A stretch of 37,879 nucleotides of DNA from Shackletoniella antarctica (GCA_003241845.1 QBMN01000018.1:1-37879); one strand, 5' to 3'. Positions 16,198 through 24,479 are shown, numbered from the stretch's first letter. Translations and numbers: made by a program. The notes: a model not told the origin generated them from the letters alone.

Positions 16198-17124
16198 ATG
16201 CTGCAACTGACGGATTTTCCCCCCACCCAGTCCCTATCCTCCGTTGAGGATGCCTACGAGGTGTGTCGGCGCGTCACGGCGAAGTATTCCAAGACGTTTT
16301 ACATGGGCACCATGCTGATGGCCCCCGCCAAACGGCGCGCCATTTGGGCGATCTACGTCTGGTGTCGCCGCACCGATGAGCTGGTGGATGGGCCGCAGGC
16401 GCAGTTTACCAGCGAGAAAACGCTGGACCGCTGGGAGGCGCAGCTAGAGTCTATCTTTGCGGGCTGCCCCGTCGATGACGAAGACCTGGCTTTAGTGAAT
16501 ACCCTGGAGCAGTTCCCCCTCGACATTCAGCCCTTTCGCGACATGATTGCGGGCCAGCGGATGGATCTGCACCGCAACCGCTACGAAACCTTTGAAGATT
16601 TGGAACTCTACTGCTACCGGGTGGCGGGCACCGTAGGGCTGATGTCGACCACGGTGATGGGCATCGATCAACAGCTGCAAACCGCCCCCTGGAGCCAGCA
16701 GCAAAACTTCGACCCGACCCCCCAGGCGATCGCCCTGGGCATTGCCAACCAGCTCACCAACATTCTGCGTGACGTGGGCGAAGATGCTCGCCGGGGCCGC
16801 ATTTATCTTCCCCTAGCCGACCTAGCCGCCTTTGACTACACCGAGGCCGACCTGATGGCCGGAGTGGTGGACGATCGCTGGTGCGCCGCTATGGCTTTTC
16901 AAATCGAGCGGGCGCGACAGTTTTACGCCGAGGCCGAAGGCGGCATTGGGCTGCTGAGCGAAGATGCCCGCTGGCCCGTATGGTCGGCCCTAGCCCTCTA
17001 CCGCCAAATTTTGGATGTGATCGAAGAGAACGACTACGACGTGTTTAGCAAACGGGCCTTTGTGCCGTCTCTGCGCAAACTGCTGACCCTGCCGAGAACG
17101 CTTCTAAAGGCGCGAGTACTTTAG
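16198..17124 (+). CDS. crtB: 15-cis-phytoene synthase
   Basis: 308 residues from the ATG at 16198; an upstream in-frame TTG at 16150 exists but the cyanobacterial/plant family begins at this MLQL start. Phytoene synthase condenses two geranylgeranyl diphosphates to phytoene, the entry step of carotenoid synthesis. Diagnostic blocks are YSKTFYMGTMLMAPAKRRA, WCRRTDELVDGP with the first Asp-rich motif (DELVD), YCYRVAGTVGLM, and the second Asp-rich region NQLTNILRDVGEDARRGR. The usual cyanobacterial partner crtP (phytoene desaturase) is not next to it here. The downstream genes on the same strand are a DCC protein and chlB. Confidence 0.96.
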   Translation: MLQLTDFPPTQSLSSVEDAYEVCRRVTAKYSKTFYMGTMLMAPAKRRAIWAIYVWCRRTDELVDGPQAQFTSEKTLDRWEAQLESIFAGCPVDDEDLALVNTLEQFPLDIQPFRDMIAGQRMDLHRNRYETFEDLELYCYRVAGTVGLMSTTVMGIDQQLQTAPWSQQQNFDPTPQAIALGIANQLTNILRDVGEDARRGRIYLPLADLAAFDYTEADLMAGVVDDRWCAAMAFQIERARQFYAEAEGGIGLLSEDARWPVWSALALYRQILDVIEENDYDVFSKRAFVPSLRKLLTLPRTLLKARVL

Positions 17125-17281
17125 GTTTTACTCTGGAGGGAGTAGATGCTTGGGTGGGTAATGTTTATCAATCAACTTGCTTACCTGAGGCCGTCTTTTC
17201 CTAGTGGCTCAGGCAGGAACAGCAGGATTTGTTAAGATATGTGTAGGGGTTACCCCCTGCCGCTGTCTCCTCTTACATTCC

Positions 17282-17764
17282 ATGACGACCACCGCCACCC
17301 CCTCTGGCCAAATTCCAGCCGCCACCACCTGGCAGATCAAGCTGCTCTACGACGGTGACTGCCCCTTGTGCCTGCGGGAAGTAAATTTTTTACGTCAAAA
17401 AGACGGCGGTCGCGGCCTAGTGGCCTTCACTGACATCGCCGCCGATGACTATGCCCCAGAAGAGAATGGCGGCGTTGACTTTGCCACGGCTATGGGCCGC
17501 ATTCACGCGGTGAGAGCCGACGGCACCGTGGTTAAGAACGTCGAGGTGTTTCGCCAGGTGTACGACGTGCTTGGCATGGGGTGGATCTACGCTGCGACCC
17601 GCTGGCCGATTGTGGGCGCTCTAGTTGACTGGGCCTACGGCGTTTGGGCCAGCTGGCGGCTGGCGGTGACCGGGCGACCCAGCCTCAAAACCATTCTGGC
17701 TGAGCGCGAGGCAACGCTCAGCCAGGGCTGTGGCGAGGGTGAAGCAGGTCGCTGCCGGGTCTAG
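17282..17764 (+). CDS. DCC-family thiol-disulfide oxidoreductase (DUF393/YuxK)
   Basis: 160 residues from the ATG at 17282. The upstream GTG at 17204 would add 26 poorly conserved residues. The signature DGDCPLC follows LLYDGDC near residue 23, which defines the DCC family, a thioredoxin-like group with a CxxC-type motif (here C-P-L-C). Later blocks are FTDIAADDY, AMGRIHAVRADGTVVKNVEVF and VYDVLGMGWIYAATRWP. The C-terminus has a Cys-containing tail. Function of the family is poorly known; a redox role is inferred from the motif. It lies between crtB (157 bp upstream) and chlB (202 bp downstream), all on the plus strand. Confidence 0.85.
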   Translation: MTTTATPSGQIPAATTWQIKLLYDGDCPLCLREVNFLRQKDGGRGLVAFTDIAADDYAPEENGGVDFATAMGRIHAVRADGTVVKNVEVFRQVYDVLGMGWIYAATRWPIVGALVDWAYGVWASWRLAVTGRPSLKTILAEREATLSQGCGEGEAGRCRV

Positions 17765-17966
17765 GCCTGTTCTACATCTAAACGCATCGTTTTTCCACAG
17801 GTCAAAATTCCAGATCCCGAGCTGCACTGAGGATAGGTAAAGAATTCTCTCAGCTCTCCCCACAGGTGGCCTAGGTTGGCGACAGTCTATGGGTCTATCA
17901 AGGCTGCGCGGCCCAGGGTGTTTCGGCAAACTCACGCTGACCACCGCCACCAAGGAGACTCACCCG

Positions 17967-19505
17967 ATGAAACTGGCCTACTGGATGTATGCCGGCCCGG
18001 CGCACATTGGCACCCTGCGCATCGCCAGCTCGTTTAAAAACGTGCACGCGATCATGCATGCGCCCCTGGGGGACGATTATTTTAATGTGATGCGATCAAT
18101 GCTGGAGCGGGAGCGCGACTTTACCCCCGTCACCGCCAGCATTGTAGATCGCAACGTATTGGCGCGCGGTTCCCAAGAAAAGGTGGTCGACAACATCGTC
18201 CGCAAAGACAAAGAAGAGCACCCCGACCTGATCGTGCTCACCCCCACCTGCACCTCCAGCATTTTGCAAGAAGATCTGGCAAATTTTGTGCAGCGGGCCA
18301 GTCTCGACTCTAAGGGCGACGTGCTGCTGGCCGATGTCAACCACTACCGGGTGAACGAGCTGCAAGCCGCCGATCGCACCCTCCAGCAGATCGTGCAGTT
18401 TTACATCGAAAAAGCACGTAAGCAAAGCACCCTGTCCGAGGGCAAAACCGAGAAACCTTCGGTGAATATCATTGGCTTCACCACCCTGGGCTTCCACAAC
18501 AACCACGACTGCCGCGAGCTGCGCACCCTGATGGCCCAGCTCGGCATTGAGGTGAACCTGGTGATGCCCGAGGGCGCACTGGTGACCCAAATTAAGGACA
18601 TGGGCCGGGCCTGGTTTAACCTGGTGCCCTATCGCGAAGTGGGGCCGCTGACCGCAGAATATCTTAAAACCGAGCTGGGGATGCCCTACGTGGACATCAC
18701 CCCCATGGGCATTGTCGAAACCGCCCGCTGCATTCGTGCCATTCAAACGGCGCTGAACGAGCAGGGGGCCGAGGTCAACTACGACAGCTTCATCGACGAG
18801 CAGACCCGATTTGTCAGCCAGGCGGCCTGGTTTTCGCGCTCGATCGACTGTCAAAATCTGACCGGCAAAAAGGCGGTGGTGTTTGGCGACAGCACCCACG
18901 CTGCCGCCATGACCAAGATCTTGGCCCGCGAAATGGGCATTCACGTGGTGCTGGCGGGCACCTACTGCAAGTACGATGCCGACTGGTTCGCCGCCGAGGT
19001 AGGCGAGTACTGCGACGAGATTTTAGTCAGCGAAGACAACGGAGAGATTGGCGATCGCATTGCCCAGCTCGAACCCGCCGCCATCTTTGGCACCCAGATG
19101 GAGCGCCACGTGGGCAAGCGACTCGACATCCCCTGCGGTGTGATTGCGGCCCCCATCCACATCCAAAACTTCCCGGTGGGCTATCGCCCGTTTATGGGCT
19201 ACGAGGGGGCCAACCAGATCGTTGACCTGGTCTACAACTCCTTTACCCTGGGCATGGAAGACCACCTGCTGGAGTTCTTTGGCGGCCACGACACCAAAGA
19301 GATTCTCACCAAAACCATGAGCGCCGATGCCGCTGTTGATGCAGGGCTGGGCTGGAGTGCCGAGGGCCTGGCTGAACTGCAAAAGATCCCCGGCTTTGTG
19401 CGCGGCAAGGTGAAGCGCAACACTGAAAAGTTTGCCCGCGAGCAGGGGGTCGCCAGCATCACCGCCGAGGTGCTGTACGCGGCGAAAGAAGCGGTGGGAG
19501 CGTAG
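17967..19505 (+). CDS. chlB: Light-independent protochlorophyllide reductase subunit B
   Basis: 512 residues from ATG 17967, which has AAGGAG at 17951-17956. ChlB pairs with ChlN in the catalytic NB component of the nitrogenase-like dark protochlorophyllide reductase; ChlL supplies electrons. Blocks seen: [20 protein letters not shown] at the N-terminus, [18 protein letters not shown] with a cluster or substrate-linked Cys, [47 protein letters not shown], and a C-terminal light-independent reductase tail with [20 protein letters not shown]. The frame extends upstream to 17889, but those 26 residues are not family sequence. chlL and chlN are not in the window. A perfect palindrome follows the stop codon. 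Confidence 0.97.
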   Translation: MKLAYWMYAGPAHIGTLRIASSFKNVHAIMHAPLGDDYFNVMRSMLERERDFTPVTASIVDRNVLARGSQEKVVDNIVRKDKEEHPDLIVLTPTCTSSILQEDLANFVQRASLDSKGDVLLADVNHYRVNELQAADRTLQQIVQFYIEKARKQSTLSEGKTEKPSVNIIGFTTLGFHNNHDCRELRTLMAQLGIEVNLVMPEGALVTQIKDMGRAWFNLVPYREVGPLTAEYLKTELGMPYVDITPMGIVETARCIRAIQTALNEQGAEVNYDSFIDEQTRFVSQAAWFSRSIDCQNLTGKKAVVFGDSTHAAAMTKILAREMGIHVVLAGTYCKYDADWFAAEVGEYCDEILVSEDNGEIGDRIAQLEPAAIFGTQMERHVGKRLDIPCGVIAAPIHIQNFPVGYRPFMGYEGANQIVDLVYNSFTLGMEDHLLEFFGGHDTKEILTKTMSADAAVDAGLGWSAEGLAELQKIPGFVRGKVKRNTEKFAREQGVASITAEVLYAAKEAVGA

Positions 19506-19513
19506 AAAACCTA

Positions 19514-19549
19514 GATTGTAGGGGCGCAGCATGCTGCGCCCCTACAATC
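19514..19549. repeat. Perfect 36-bp palindrome after chlB
   Basis: GATTGTAGGGGCGCAGCA at 19514-19531 is followed at once by its exact reverse complement (19532-19549). Palindromes built on GTAGGGGCGC...GCGCCCCTAC are common between genes in cyanobacteria. It sits between the convergent chlB and the lipoprotein gene, 8 and 13 bp from their stop codons, so it could act as a bidirectional terminator even without long T-runs. Confidence 0.85.
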
Positions 19550-19562
19550 CACAGACATCGCA

Positions 19563-20096
19563 CTAGCTGCCCTGACAACCCACCCAGGTGCCCTGATCTT
19601 CGTAGACAAAGGGGGTACCAGTTTCGCAGAGTACTGAAATGGCGCTTTGGGGGCCAGGAATGATGACCATCGAGACGGTGCCGCCGACGGGGCTGGGCAC
19701 ATCCGACAGTTCAGGCTCGGTCAAAGATGACTCCAGTCCCACGCTGTCGCCGGGGTTGGGCACCTGGCAGCCGACCCAATTCATACCCATGTCGCTGTAG
19801 CTAAAGGGCACAAAGCCTTCCTGGTCGCAGGCTACCATGGCGGCCGATTCAGGGCCGGGCAGCCGCAGCTCTTTCACAGTGCCGCCAGCGGGGCTTTCCA
19901 CATCGCCAAAGAATACATCAACCGTGGCGGCGGGTGCTTCGGTGGCAGGAGCCTCGGTAGAGGGAGCCTCGGGATCGAGCACTTCGACGGGGGTGGTGCA
20001 GCCCACAGCGCCAATTAGGCAGAGGGTAGCGGCGGCACCCAGACGCCCCCAGGCACTCATAGACAGCTTGGCAACGGGTAAACGAGAAAAAACCAT
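19563..20096 (-). CDS. Putative lipoprotein with two internal repeats
   Basis: 177 residues. A hydrophobic signal (about 15-32) ends at LIGAVGC, a lipobox-like site with Cys33 as probable lipidated residue; the -3 position is Ala rather than Leu, so this is likely but not perfect. After a Thr/Ala/Glu/Pro linker two copies of a ~45-residue unit follow: VESPAGGTVKELRLPGPES...NWVGCQ and VPSPVGGTVSMVIIPGPQS...TWVGCQ. Each has two cysteines (CDQ/GCQ and CET/GCQ) that could form a disulfide. No known domain recognised. Minus-strand RBS AAAGGAATTCCC precedes the ATG. Confidence 0.75.
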   Translation of the reverse strand: MVFSRLPVAKLSMSAWGRLGAAATLCLIGAVGCTTPVEVLDPEAPSTEAPATEAPAATVDVFFGDVESPAGGTVKELRLPGPESAAMVACDQEGFVPFSYSDMGMNWVGCQVPNPGDSVGLESSLTEPELSDVPSPVGGTVSMVIIPGPQSAISVLCETGTPFVYEDQGTWVGCQGS

Positions 20097-20253
20097 TGGG
20101 AATTCCTTTTATTAGCATAGTTTTTCAGCATTAAGGATTATAAGCACTCTTTGGATTTAGCGCCTAACTTGCTGAAGAAATACGTGATTTCGGGCTTAAG
20201 TTGCGGGATAAAAGCAGCAGAGGAAAGAATAGATTTCAAAGATGCCAAGGCCC

Positions 20254-20658
20254 CTACACCTGGCGAAAAGCCCCCAGGTGGGACATTTTCTCAGACTGCT
20301 GCTGAATCTGTAATAGCAGCGAGTCGCACACTAGCTCGCACAGATCAAACACAAAGCTGCTGGCGATCTGGTAGTAGACGCAGACCCCCTGCTGCTGACG
20401 GCTAACAATGCCCGCCTGGGCCAAAATCTTCAGGTGTTTAGACACATTCGCTTGCCCCAGTCCAGTCGTCTCAATGATTTCGGTCACGTTCTTTCGGCCC
20501 ATTTTGAGGGCGCAGACAATCTGCAACCGGCTCGACTCTGAGAGCACCTTAAAGAAGTCGGCTACCAGTTGCAGAGTCTCTGGGGTGAGGTGAACCGAAG
20601 GGCGATCGCTTTCTAAGGGGGGCGACTGCTGAACCATGGAAGAAGAAACCATAGACAT
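20254..20658 (-). CDS. ArsR/SmtB-family transcriptional regulator
   Basis: 134 residues with a winged helix: VADFFKVLSESSRLQIVCAL, then the recognition part VTEIIETTGLGQANVSKHL (about 58-76), and the wing SRQQQGVCVYYQIA. The family represses stress or metal operons and leaves DNA when metal or oxidant binds. The classical alpha-3 ELCVCDL metal site is absent. Cysteines at 49, 93, 107 and 111 could form a redox or metal site; the C107-x3-C111 pair (LCELVCDS) is the most suggestive. The gene is not next to an obvious metal transporter. The likely operator lies upstream around 20690-20715 (TACTGATTAGTA), at low confidence. Confidence 0.85.
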   Translation of the reverse strand: MSMVSSSMVQQSPPLESDRPSVHLTPETLQLVADFFKVLSESSRLQIVCALKMGRKNVTEIIETTGLGQANVSKHLKILAQAGIVSRQQQGVCVYYQIASSFVFDLCELVCDSLLLQIQQQSEKMSHLGAFRQV

Positions 20659-20756
20659 GGATCGGGGAGCAAAAAAAGTGGGAATCTTGCTTTATTACTG
20701 ATTAGTAGTATAACAACTGCACCCTCAACTCATCCACTCATCCACCCCTTTACCCC

Positions 20757-21623
20757 CTATCCCTTCACCCCACTCCCCGTCTCCGTGGGCACAATATAGC
20801 GCTGGAGCAGGACAAAGACTGCGATCGCCGGCAGCACCGACAAAATCGACCCCGCTGCAATCAGCCGCCAGTCGAGGGAGAAACTACCTGCCAGCCGGGC
20901 CACGCCCAAGGGCAGAGTGTAGCGCTCAGGGCGATCAAGCAAAATCAGCGGCCAGAGAAACTCTCCCCAGGTGCCGATAAACACAAAAATGCCCAGGGTG
21001 ACCAGGGCGGGTCGGGTGGCGGGCAGCATCACATTCCACCAGATGCCCAGGTCAGAGCAGCCATCCATACGGGCGGCCTCTTCTAGCTCTTTGGGCACCC
21101 CCTGAAACGCCTGGCGCATGAGAAAAATGCCGAAGGCCGAGGCCAGGTAGGGCAGCACCAGGCCCAGGTAACTATTCCGCAGGCCCCAGTTCACCGCCAA
21201 AATATACAGCGGTATCATCACCACCTGAAACGGAATCATGATAGTGGCGACGATCAGCGCCAGCAGGGCATCTCGGCCAAAAAACGACAGCCGCGCCAGG
21301 GGGTAGGCCGCCAACGAGCACAGCAGCAGGTTGGCCGCCACCGTCAGCACCGCCACCACGGTGCTGTTGAGAAAGTATTGGCCAAAGGGATTGGACTGCC
21401 ACACCTGGCGGTAGTTGTCTAGGGTGGGCTGCTGGGGCAGCAGCTGCGGCGGGTTGGCTAGCAAATTTTCGGTCGGGCCTTTGAAGGAGGTGCTGAGCAG
21501 CCACAGCAGCGGGAAGACCATGACAAAGGCGATCGCCAGCAGCAGCACGTAGATGCCTACATTCCGCCAGTGGGGCCACTGGGTAATGCCTTGCAGCAAT
21601 GGAGGATGCTTAGAGTCTGGCAT
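20757..21623 (-). CDS. Carbohydrate ABC transporter permease (MalG type)
   Basis: 288 residues with six membrane helices, of the MalG/LacG/GgtD inner-membrane permease class. The EAA loop that contacts the ATPase is clear: LEEAARMDGCSDLGIWWNVM and LPATRPALVTLGIF. The N-terminal FKGPTENLL and the P2 loop ending TLDNYRQVW are also usual for this class. The partner MalF-type permease, binding protein and ATPase are not adjacent, so the transporter must be completed by genes elsewhere. A GGAG-like RBS precedes the ATG in GACCGGAGAGACTAGCG on the minus strand. Sugar or osmolyte (for example glucosylglycerol) import is plausible. Confidence 0.9.
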   Translation of the reverse strand: MPDSKHPPLLQGITQWPHWRNVGIYVLLLAIAFVMVFPLLWLLSTSFKGPTENLLANPPQLLPQQPTLDNYRQVWQSNPFGQYFLNSTVVAVLTVAANLLLCSLAAYPLARLSFFGRDALLALIVATIMIPFQVVMIPLYILAVNWGLRNSYLGLVLPYLASAFGIFLMRQAFQGVPKELEEAARMDGCSDLGIWWNVMLPATRPALVTLGIFVFIGTWGEFLWPLILLDRPERYTLPLGVARLAGSFSLDWRLIAAGSILSVLPAIAVFVLLQRYIVPTETGSGVKG

Positions 21624-21662
21624 CGCTAGTCTCTCCGGTCACAGAGGACTAGATCCCCCCTG

Positions 21663-21681
21663 CCCCCCTTAAAAAGGGGGG
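21663..21681. repeat. C-run/G-run hairpin of a common cyanobacterial repeat type
   Basis: CCCCCCTT (21663-21670), three A, and AAGGGGGG (21674-21681) form a perfect 8-bp stem. With the preceding GATCCCCCCTG it resembles the CCCCCC-TTAAAAA-GGGGGG repeats widely scattered in filamentous cyanobacterial genomes. It lies 40 bp upstream of the ABC permease start. Confidence 0.7.
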
Positions 21682-21763
21682 TAAATGCATAGATCGTCAA
21701 CTGTAAGCCCACCACCTGAGACCAAGCTTTCAAAACACCACCTACTTCAGAAAACTCGAAAGA

Positions 21764-21955
21764 CTAAGACTCTGCTGCCTTTGCGTTTTCCTGGGCATGC
21801 TGCGGAGTCTTTAGGGGCGCTGAGATGATCGTTCTACCGCTTGCGTTTTGCCTGCGCCGAATATCTTCACAGATAGCGTTTATGTCATAGTTAAATGCCT
21901 TGGCATGCTCTTCTCGCAGCCTGTGAATTTCATCGAGCACTTCATCTTCCCACAT
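21764..21955 (-). CDS. Small acidic partner of the PIN toxin, putative antitoxin
   Basis: 63 residues: MWEDEVLDEIHRLREEHAKA followed by FNYDINAICEDIRRRQNASG and a basic/neutral tail. It begins 2 bp after the stop of the PIN gene on the same strand, so the two are clearly co-expressed. The N-terminal half resembles the short proteins that accompany PIN-domain genes in cyanobacteria and are called antitoxins; no ribbon-helix-helix or AbrB DNA-binding domain is visible. The order toxin-first is the reverse of classical vapBC. Function by association only. Confidence 0.6.
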   Translation of the reverse strand: MWEDEVLDEIHRLREEHAKAFNYDINAICEDIRRRQNASGRTIISAPLKTPQHAQENAKAAES

Positions 21956-21957
21956 GC

Positions 21958-22431
21958 TTATTCCTCCATGAGTTCATAGGGCGTACAAATAATTGGTAGC
22001 TCATAGCCAGCATTAAGGCTGATCTGAGCCAGCTTTTTTTGAATCTTAGCGTTAGCGATGTGTTTACAATTCCAGGTTAAGAGGTAATTCAGCCGATGGA
22101 CTGTTGCCGCAGCTATGTGAAGGGCATCGTCAGCGGCTTTGGATGGAAGATTACTTTCGTTCACAAAGTGTATGGCCAAGCCCTGAACAGACTGGTTGAT
22201 CTCCACCAGTGGCAGATTAGCCAGCGTCTCAAGACGATTACGGGCCATCTCAGCATTTCCCCTGCCAACTTCGTCAAGAACAATCTCTGAGATGTACAGG
22301 CTAAACCTAGCACGCTGGGTATCCCACCAGGAACGTGTTGCCGCAGCATTGGCCATGACAATGATGTTATTACTAGGCCGCACTGTTAGATATCCAGCGA
22401 TGCTTGTCTCTATGTAGGCAGATTCAGCCAT
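21958..22431 (-). CDS. PIN-domain VapC-like toxin
   Basis: 157 residues of a PIN-domain family common in cyanobacteria. The first strand carries YIETSIAGYLT with Glu8 in place of the usual Asp; the second acidic group is in VLDEVGRGN (Asp52, Glu53), and the third in KAADDALHIAAATVH (Asp-Asp near 98). The last conserved block is YLLTWNCKHIAN. PIN enzymes are Mg-dependent ribonucleases; as toxins they cut tRNA or rRNA. The pair with the 63-aa gene supports a toxin-antitoxin module. It lies downstream of the tab2 stop by 19 bp on the same strand. Confidence 0.8.
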   Translation of the reverse strand: MAESAYIETSIAGYLTVRPSNNIIVMANAAATRSWWDTQRARFSLYISEIVLDEVGRGNAEMARNRLETLANLPLVEINQSVQGLAIHFVNESNLPSKAADDALHIAAATVHRLNYLLTWNCKHIANAKIQKKLAQISLNAGYELPIICTPYELMEE

Positions 22432-22450
22432 GGGCGGCGATAGATGAGAT

Positions 22451-23326
22451 TTACCCCAAGACTAGCTCTTGCAGCAGCCAAAAACCAGCAAAGGATTCGC
22501 TTTCGCGGCTGTCTTGGATACCGATGAAGTGTACCTGGTTGGCTTTGGCCTTGGCGGTCTCAAAGGCCTGGGCCTCGGCCAGCAGGTCAGCGCCAGGCAG
22601 ACCCGCCAACACCCAGCTGTCGGCAGCTCCGGTTTCAAGAATAATTTGGGGAGTTTTGCCAGATTCTATCCGCCAGTAGGCCAGCTCTAGGCCCGACATC
22701 CAGGCGGCGAGAGCCGTGGCGCGCGGGGAGAAAATCAGCAGGCCGGGGATCGGGGTGTTGGGTTCTAGATTCGCCATATCTAGGGGAAACGACTCTCCAA
22801 AGCCAATCTCCCAGTCGGGCAAATCGGCAAAGGCGGCGGCTTCAAGGGTGACAAAGCTCCACTGCTGGCCCAGCAGGGCATCTGGCAGAGGCTGGGGGCT
22901 GGGGGGGGGCGCTGCCACCGAGGGCGATGGAGCGCTGGTGTAGCCTGCCATGGTGGGGTACAGGGTTTGGGTGCGATCGCTCAACCACCGCTGCAATGCC
23001 ACCGTGCGGCGGCTGGGCCGAGCCGGAACGCCCGCCTCGTCGCAGGCCCGCAAAATCATATTCTGCATCTGGTAGCGAAAGTAGCGAATCCGGCTCGGGG
23101 GCGCGATGCCCTGGCTGGCTGCCTCGGCGATCGCCTCCTCAATCGCCCCCTTGAGGCTAATGGAGTTGACCTCGCTGCTGGACAAAAACTTGCTGTAGCG
23201 AAACAGCCTGTCGACATCTACCCCGGTGCCTACCAAACCTTCGCAGAGCAGCACTTCCCAGAGCTTTTTGTTGTTGTCATCCAGCAGGGGCCGGGAGTAA
23301 AAATCGAGTTCCCACACGGTGCCCAT
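22451..23326 (-). CDS. tab2: Tab2/Atab2-family RNA-binding protein
   Basis: 291 residues of the Tab2/Atab2 family (DUF1092; Slr1462 in Synechocystis). It starts with VWELDFYSRPLLDDNNKKLW, the strongest family signature, and also has LRYSKFLSS-like RLFRYSKFLSSSEVNS, RYFRYQMQNMI, and the C-terminal WVLAGLPGADLLAEAQAFE and FWLLQELVLG. In Chlamydomonas Tab2 binds the psaB 5'UTR and is needed for its translation, and the plant homologue acts on both photosystems; the cyanobacterial role is less clear. A Ser/Pro/Ala insertion at about 128-145 breaks the two halves. The gene starts 5 bp after the Rps1b-like gene stop. Confidence 0.9.
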   Translation of the reverse strand: MGTVWELDFYSRPLLDDNNKKLWEVLLCEGLVGTGVDVDRLFRYSKFLSSSEVNSISLKGAIEEAIAEAASQGIAPPSRIRYFRYQMQNMILRACDEAGVPARPSRRTVALQRWLSDRTQTLYPTMAGYTSAPSPSVAAPPPSPQPLPDALLGQQWSFVTLEAAAFADLPDWEIGFGESFPLDMANLEPNTPIPGLLIFSPRATALAAWMSGLELAYWRIESGKTPQIILETGAADSWVLAGLPGADLLAEAQAFETAKAKANQVHFIGIQDSRESESFAGFWLLQELVLG

Positions 23327-23331
23327 GGTGT

Positions 23332-24210
23332 CTAAGCCTCGCTGTCGTTGAGCATGCGGCTGACGTCGGCCAGGCGGTTTTCGGCATCGGCAAACACGGC
23401 ATCGGGTTCTTTAATCACCTCGCCGGGGTATTTTTCGAGCACCTTAGTCGAGAGCGAAATCCGGTTGCGCTCGGGGTCTAGGGCCACCACTACGGCTTTG
23501 ATCGACTGCCCCACTTGCAGCACCGCAGGCAGCGACTCCACATAGTTTTTGCTGATTTGCTTGATGTGCAGCAGACCACTGATGCCGTCAAAGTCAACAA
23601 AAGCGCCAAAGGGCTTGAGGCTGGCCACGGTGCCGTCGATCAGCTGGCCCAGGGCTAGGGTGCTCATCATCTGGCTGCGGGCGGCCATGCGGGCCGACAT
23701 CACCAGCTTGTTAGCGGCGGGGTTGACTTCGAGGAACCCGACGGTGAGGCGCTGGCCCACGGCCTCGGAGAGGTCTTCGTAGGTGCGGCCAATGTGCGAT
23801 CGCGGCACAAACCCCCGCAGCCCCTCCACATCAACCGTGACGCCGCCCTTGTTAAAACCGGTAACTTTCACATCTAAGACAGCACTTTCCTCTGCCTGCT
23901 GGGCCAGCTTCTCCCACAGCCGCTGAAGCTGAAGCTTGCGGATAGAGAGCAGTACCTGGCCGTCGGCATCCTGGTCGCGAATCACCTGAAAGGAGTATTC
24001 AACGCCGGGTTCTAAAATGCCATCAAAGGAAGACACTGCCCGCACCGCTGCCTCACGAATGGGCAAAAAGGCTGACGACTTACCGCCAATATCTACCGTG
24101 GCCCCGTCGTTGGCAAAGGAAATCACGGTGCCCCGCACGGTGCTGCCCACCTGAAAGTCGTAATCGTGGGCCTCAAGGGCTTTGGCAAAATCTTCGGCGG
24201 AGAAAGTCAA
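23332..24210 (-). CDS. rps1B: S1 RNA-binding protein, Rps1b-type ribosomal protein S1 homologue
   Basis: 292 residues with three S1 domains: about 20-90 (VGSTVRGTVISFANDGATVD), 108-174 (VLDVKVTGFNKGGVTVDVEG) and 190-258 (IDGTVASLKPFGAFVDFDG followed by SGLLHIKQIS). Cyanobacteria have a larger S1a and a smaller S1b of about this size; the C-terminal PDAVFADAENRLADVSRMLN fits S1b. S1 helps place mRNAs, especially those without Shine-Dalgarno, on the 30S subunit. It forms an operon with tab2 (5 bp gap). Confidence 0.88.
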   Translation of the reverse strand: MTFSAEDFAKALEAHDYDFQVGSTVRGTVISFANDGATVDIGGKSSAFLPIREAAVRAVSSFDGILEPGVEYSFQVIRDQDADGQVLLSIRKLQLQRLWEKLAQQAEESAVLDVKVTGFNKGGVTVDVEGLRGFVPRSHIGRTYEDLSEAVGQRLTVGFLEVNPAANKLVMSARMAARSQMMSTLALGQLIDGTVASLKPFGAFVDFDGISGLLHIKQISKNYVESLPAVLQVGQSIKAVVVALDPERNRISLSTKVLEKYPGEVIKEPDAVFADAENRLADVSRMLNDSEA

Positions 24211-24363
24211 GGGTTAGACTCCTGGACAATGAACAGAATTTGGCTAGTTTTCTACTATACAACGCTAGTGTTTTGGACCGATGCCTAGACTGAACGGGCG
24301 CAATGGTCAAGAAGCTTCCCATCCGGGAGATCAAGACACCCTGCTGCTAGCAATCGGGCGATA

Positions 24364-24395
24364 GTCGTGGTGGCCCTAGCCCGGCTTACCACGAC
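24364..24395. repeat. Hairpin upstream of the uracil-DNA glycosylase gene
   Basis: GTCGTGGT (24364-24371) and ACCACGAC (24388-24395) are perfect 8-bp inverted repeats with a 16-nt loop. It lies in the 270-bp divergent region between the rps1B and UDG starts, ~50 bp before the UDG -10 box. There is no T-run. Possible operator or structure; significance unknown. Confidence 0.45.
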
Positions 24396-24445
24396 CAGCT
24401 TTAATACCGCCACCGCTGCTACCGGCACGGCGGGCCAAGACCCTT

Positions 24446-24451
24446 TACAAT
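24446..24451 (+). promoter_or_regulatory. Candidate -10 box for the uracil-DNA glycosylase gene
   Basis: TACAAT in the context CTTTACAATAGGG, 28 bp before ATG 24480. It would give a very short leader. No matching -35 found. Confidence 0.3.
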
Positions 24452-24479
24452 AGGGCCGAACGTGCAGCCCCAAAAAGCC

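Noticed and set aside
18096-18944. A 282-codon minus-strand frame inside chlB.
   Set aside because: Antisense shadow of an unmistakable chlB; no family resemblance.
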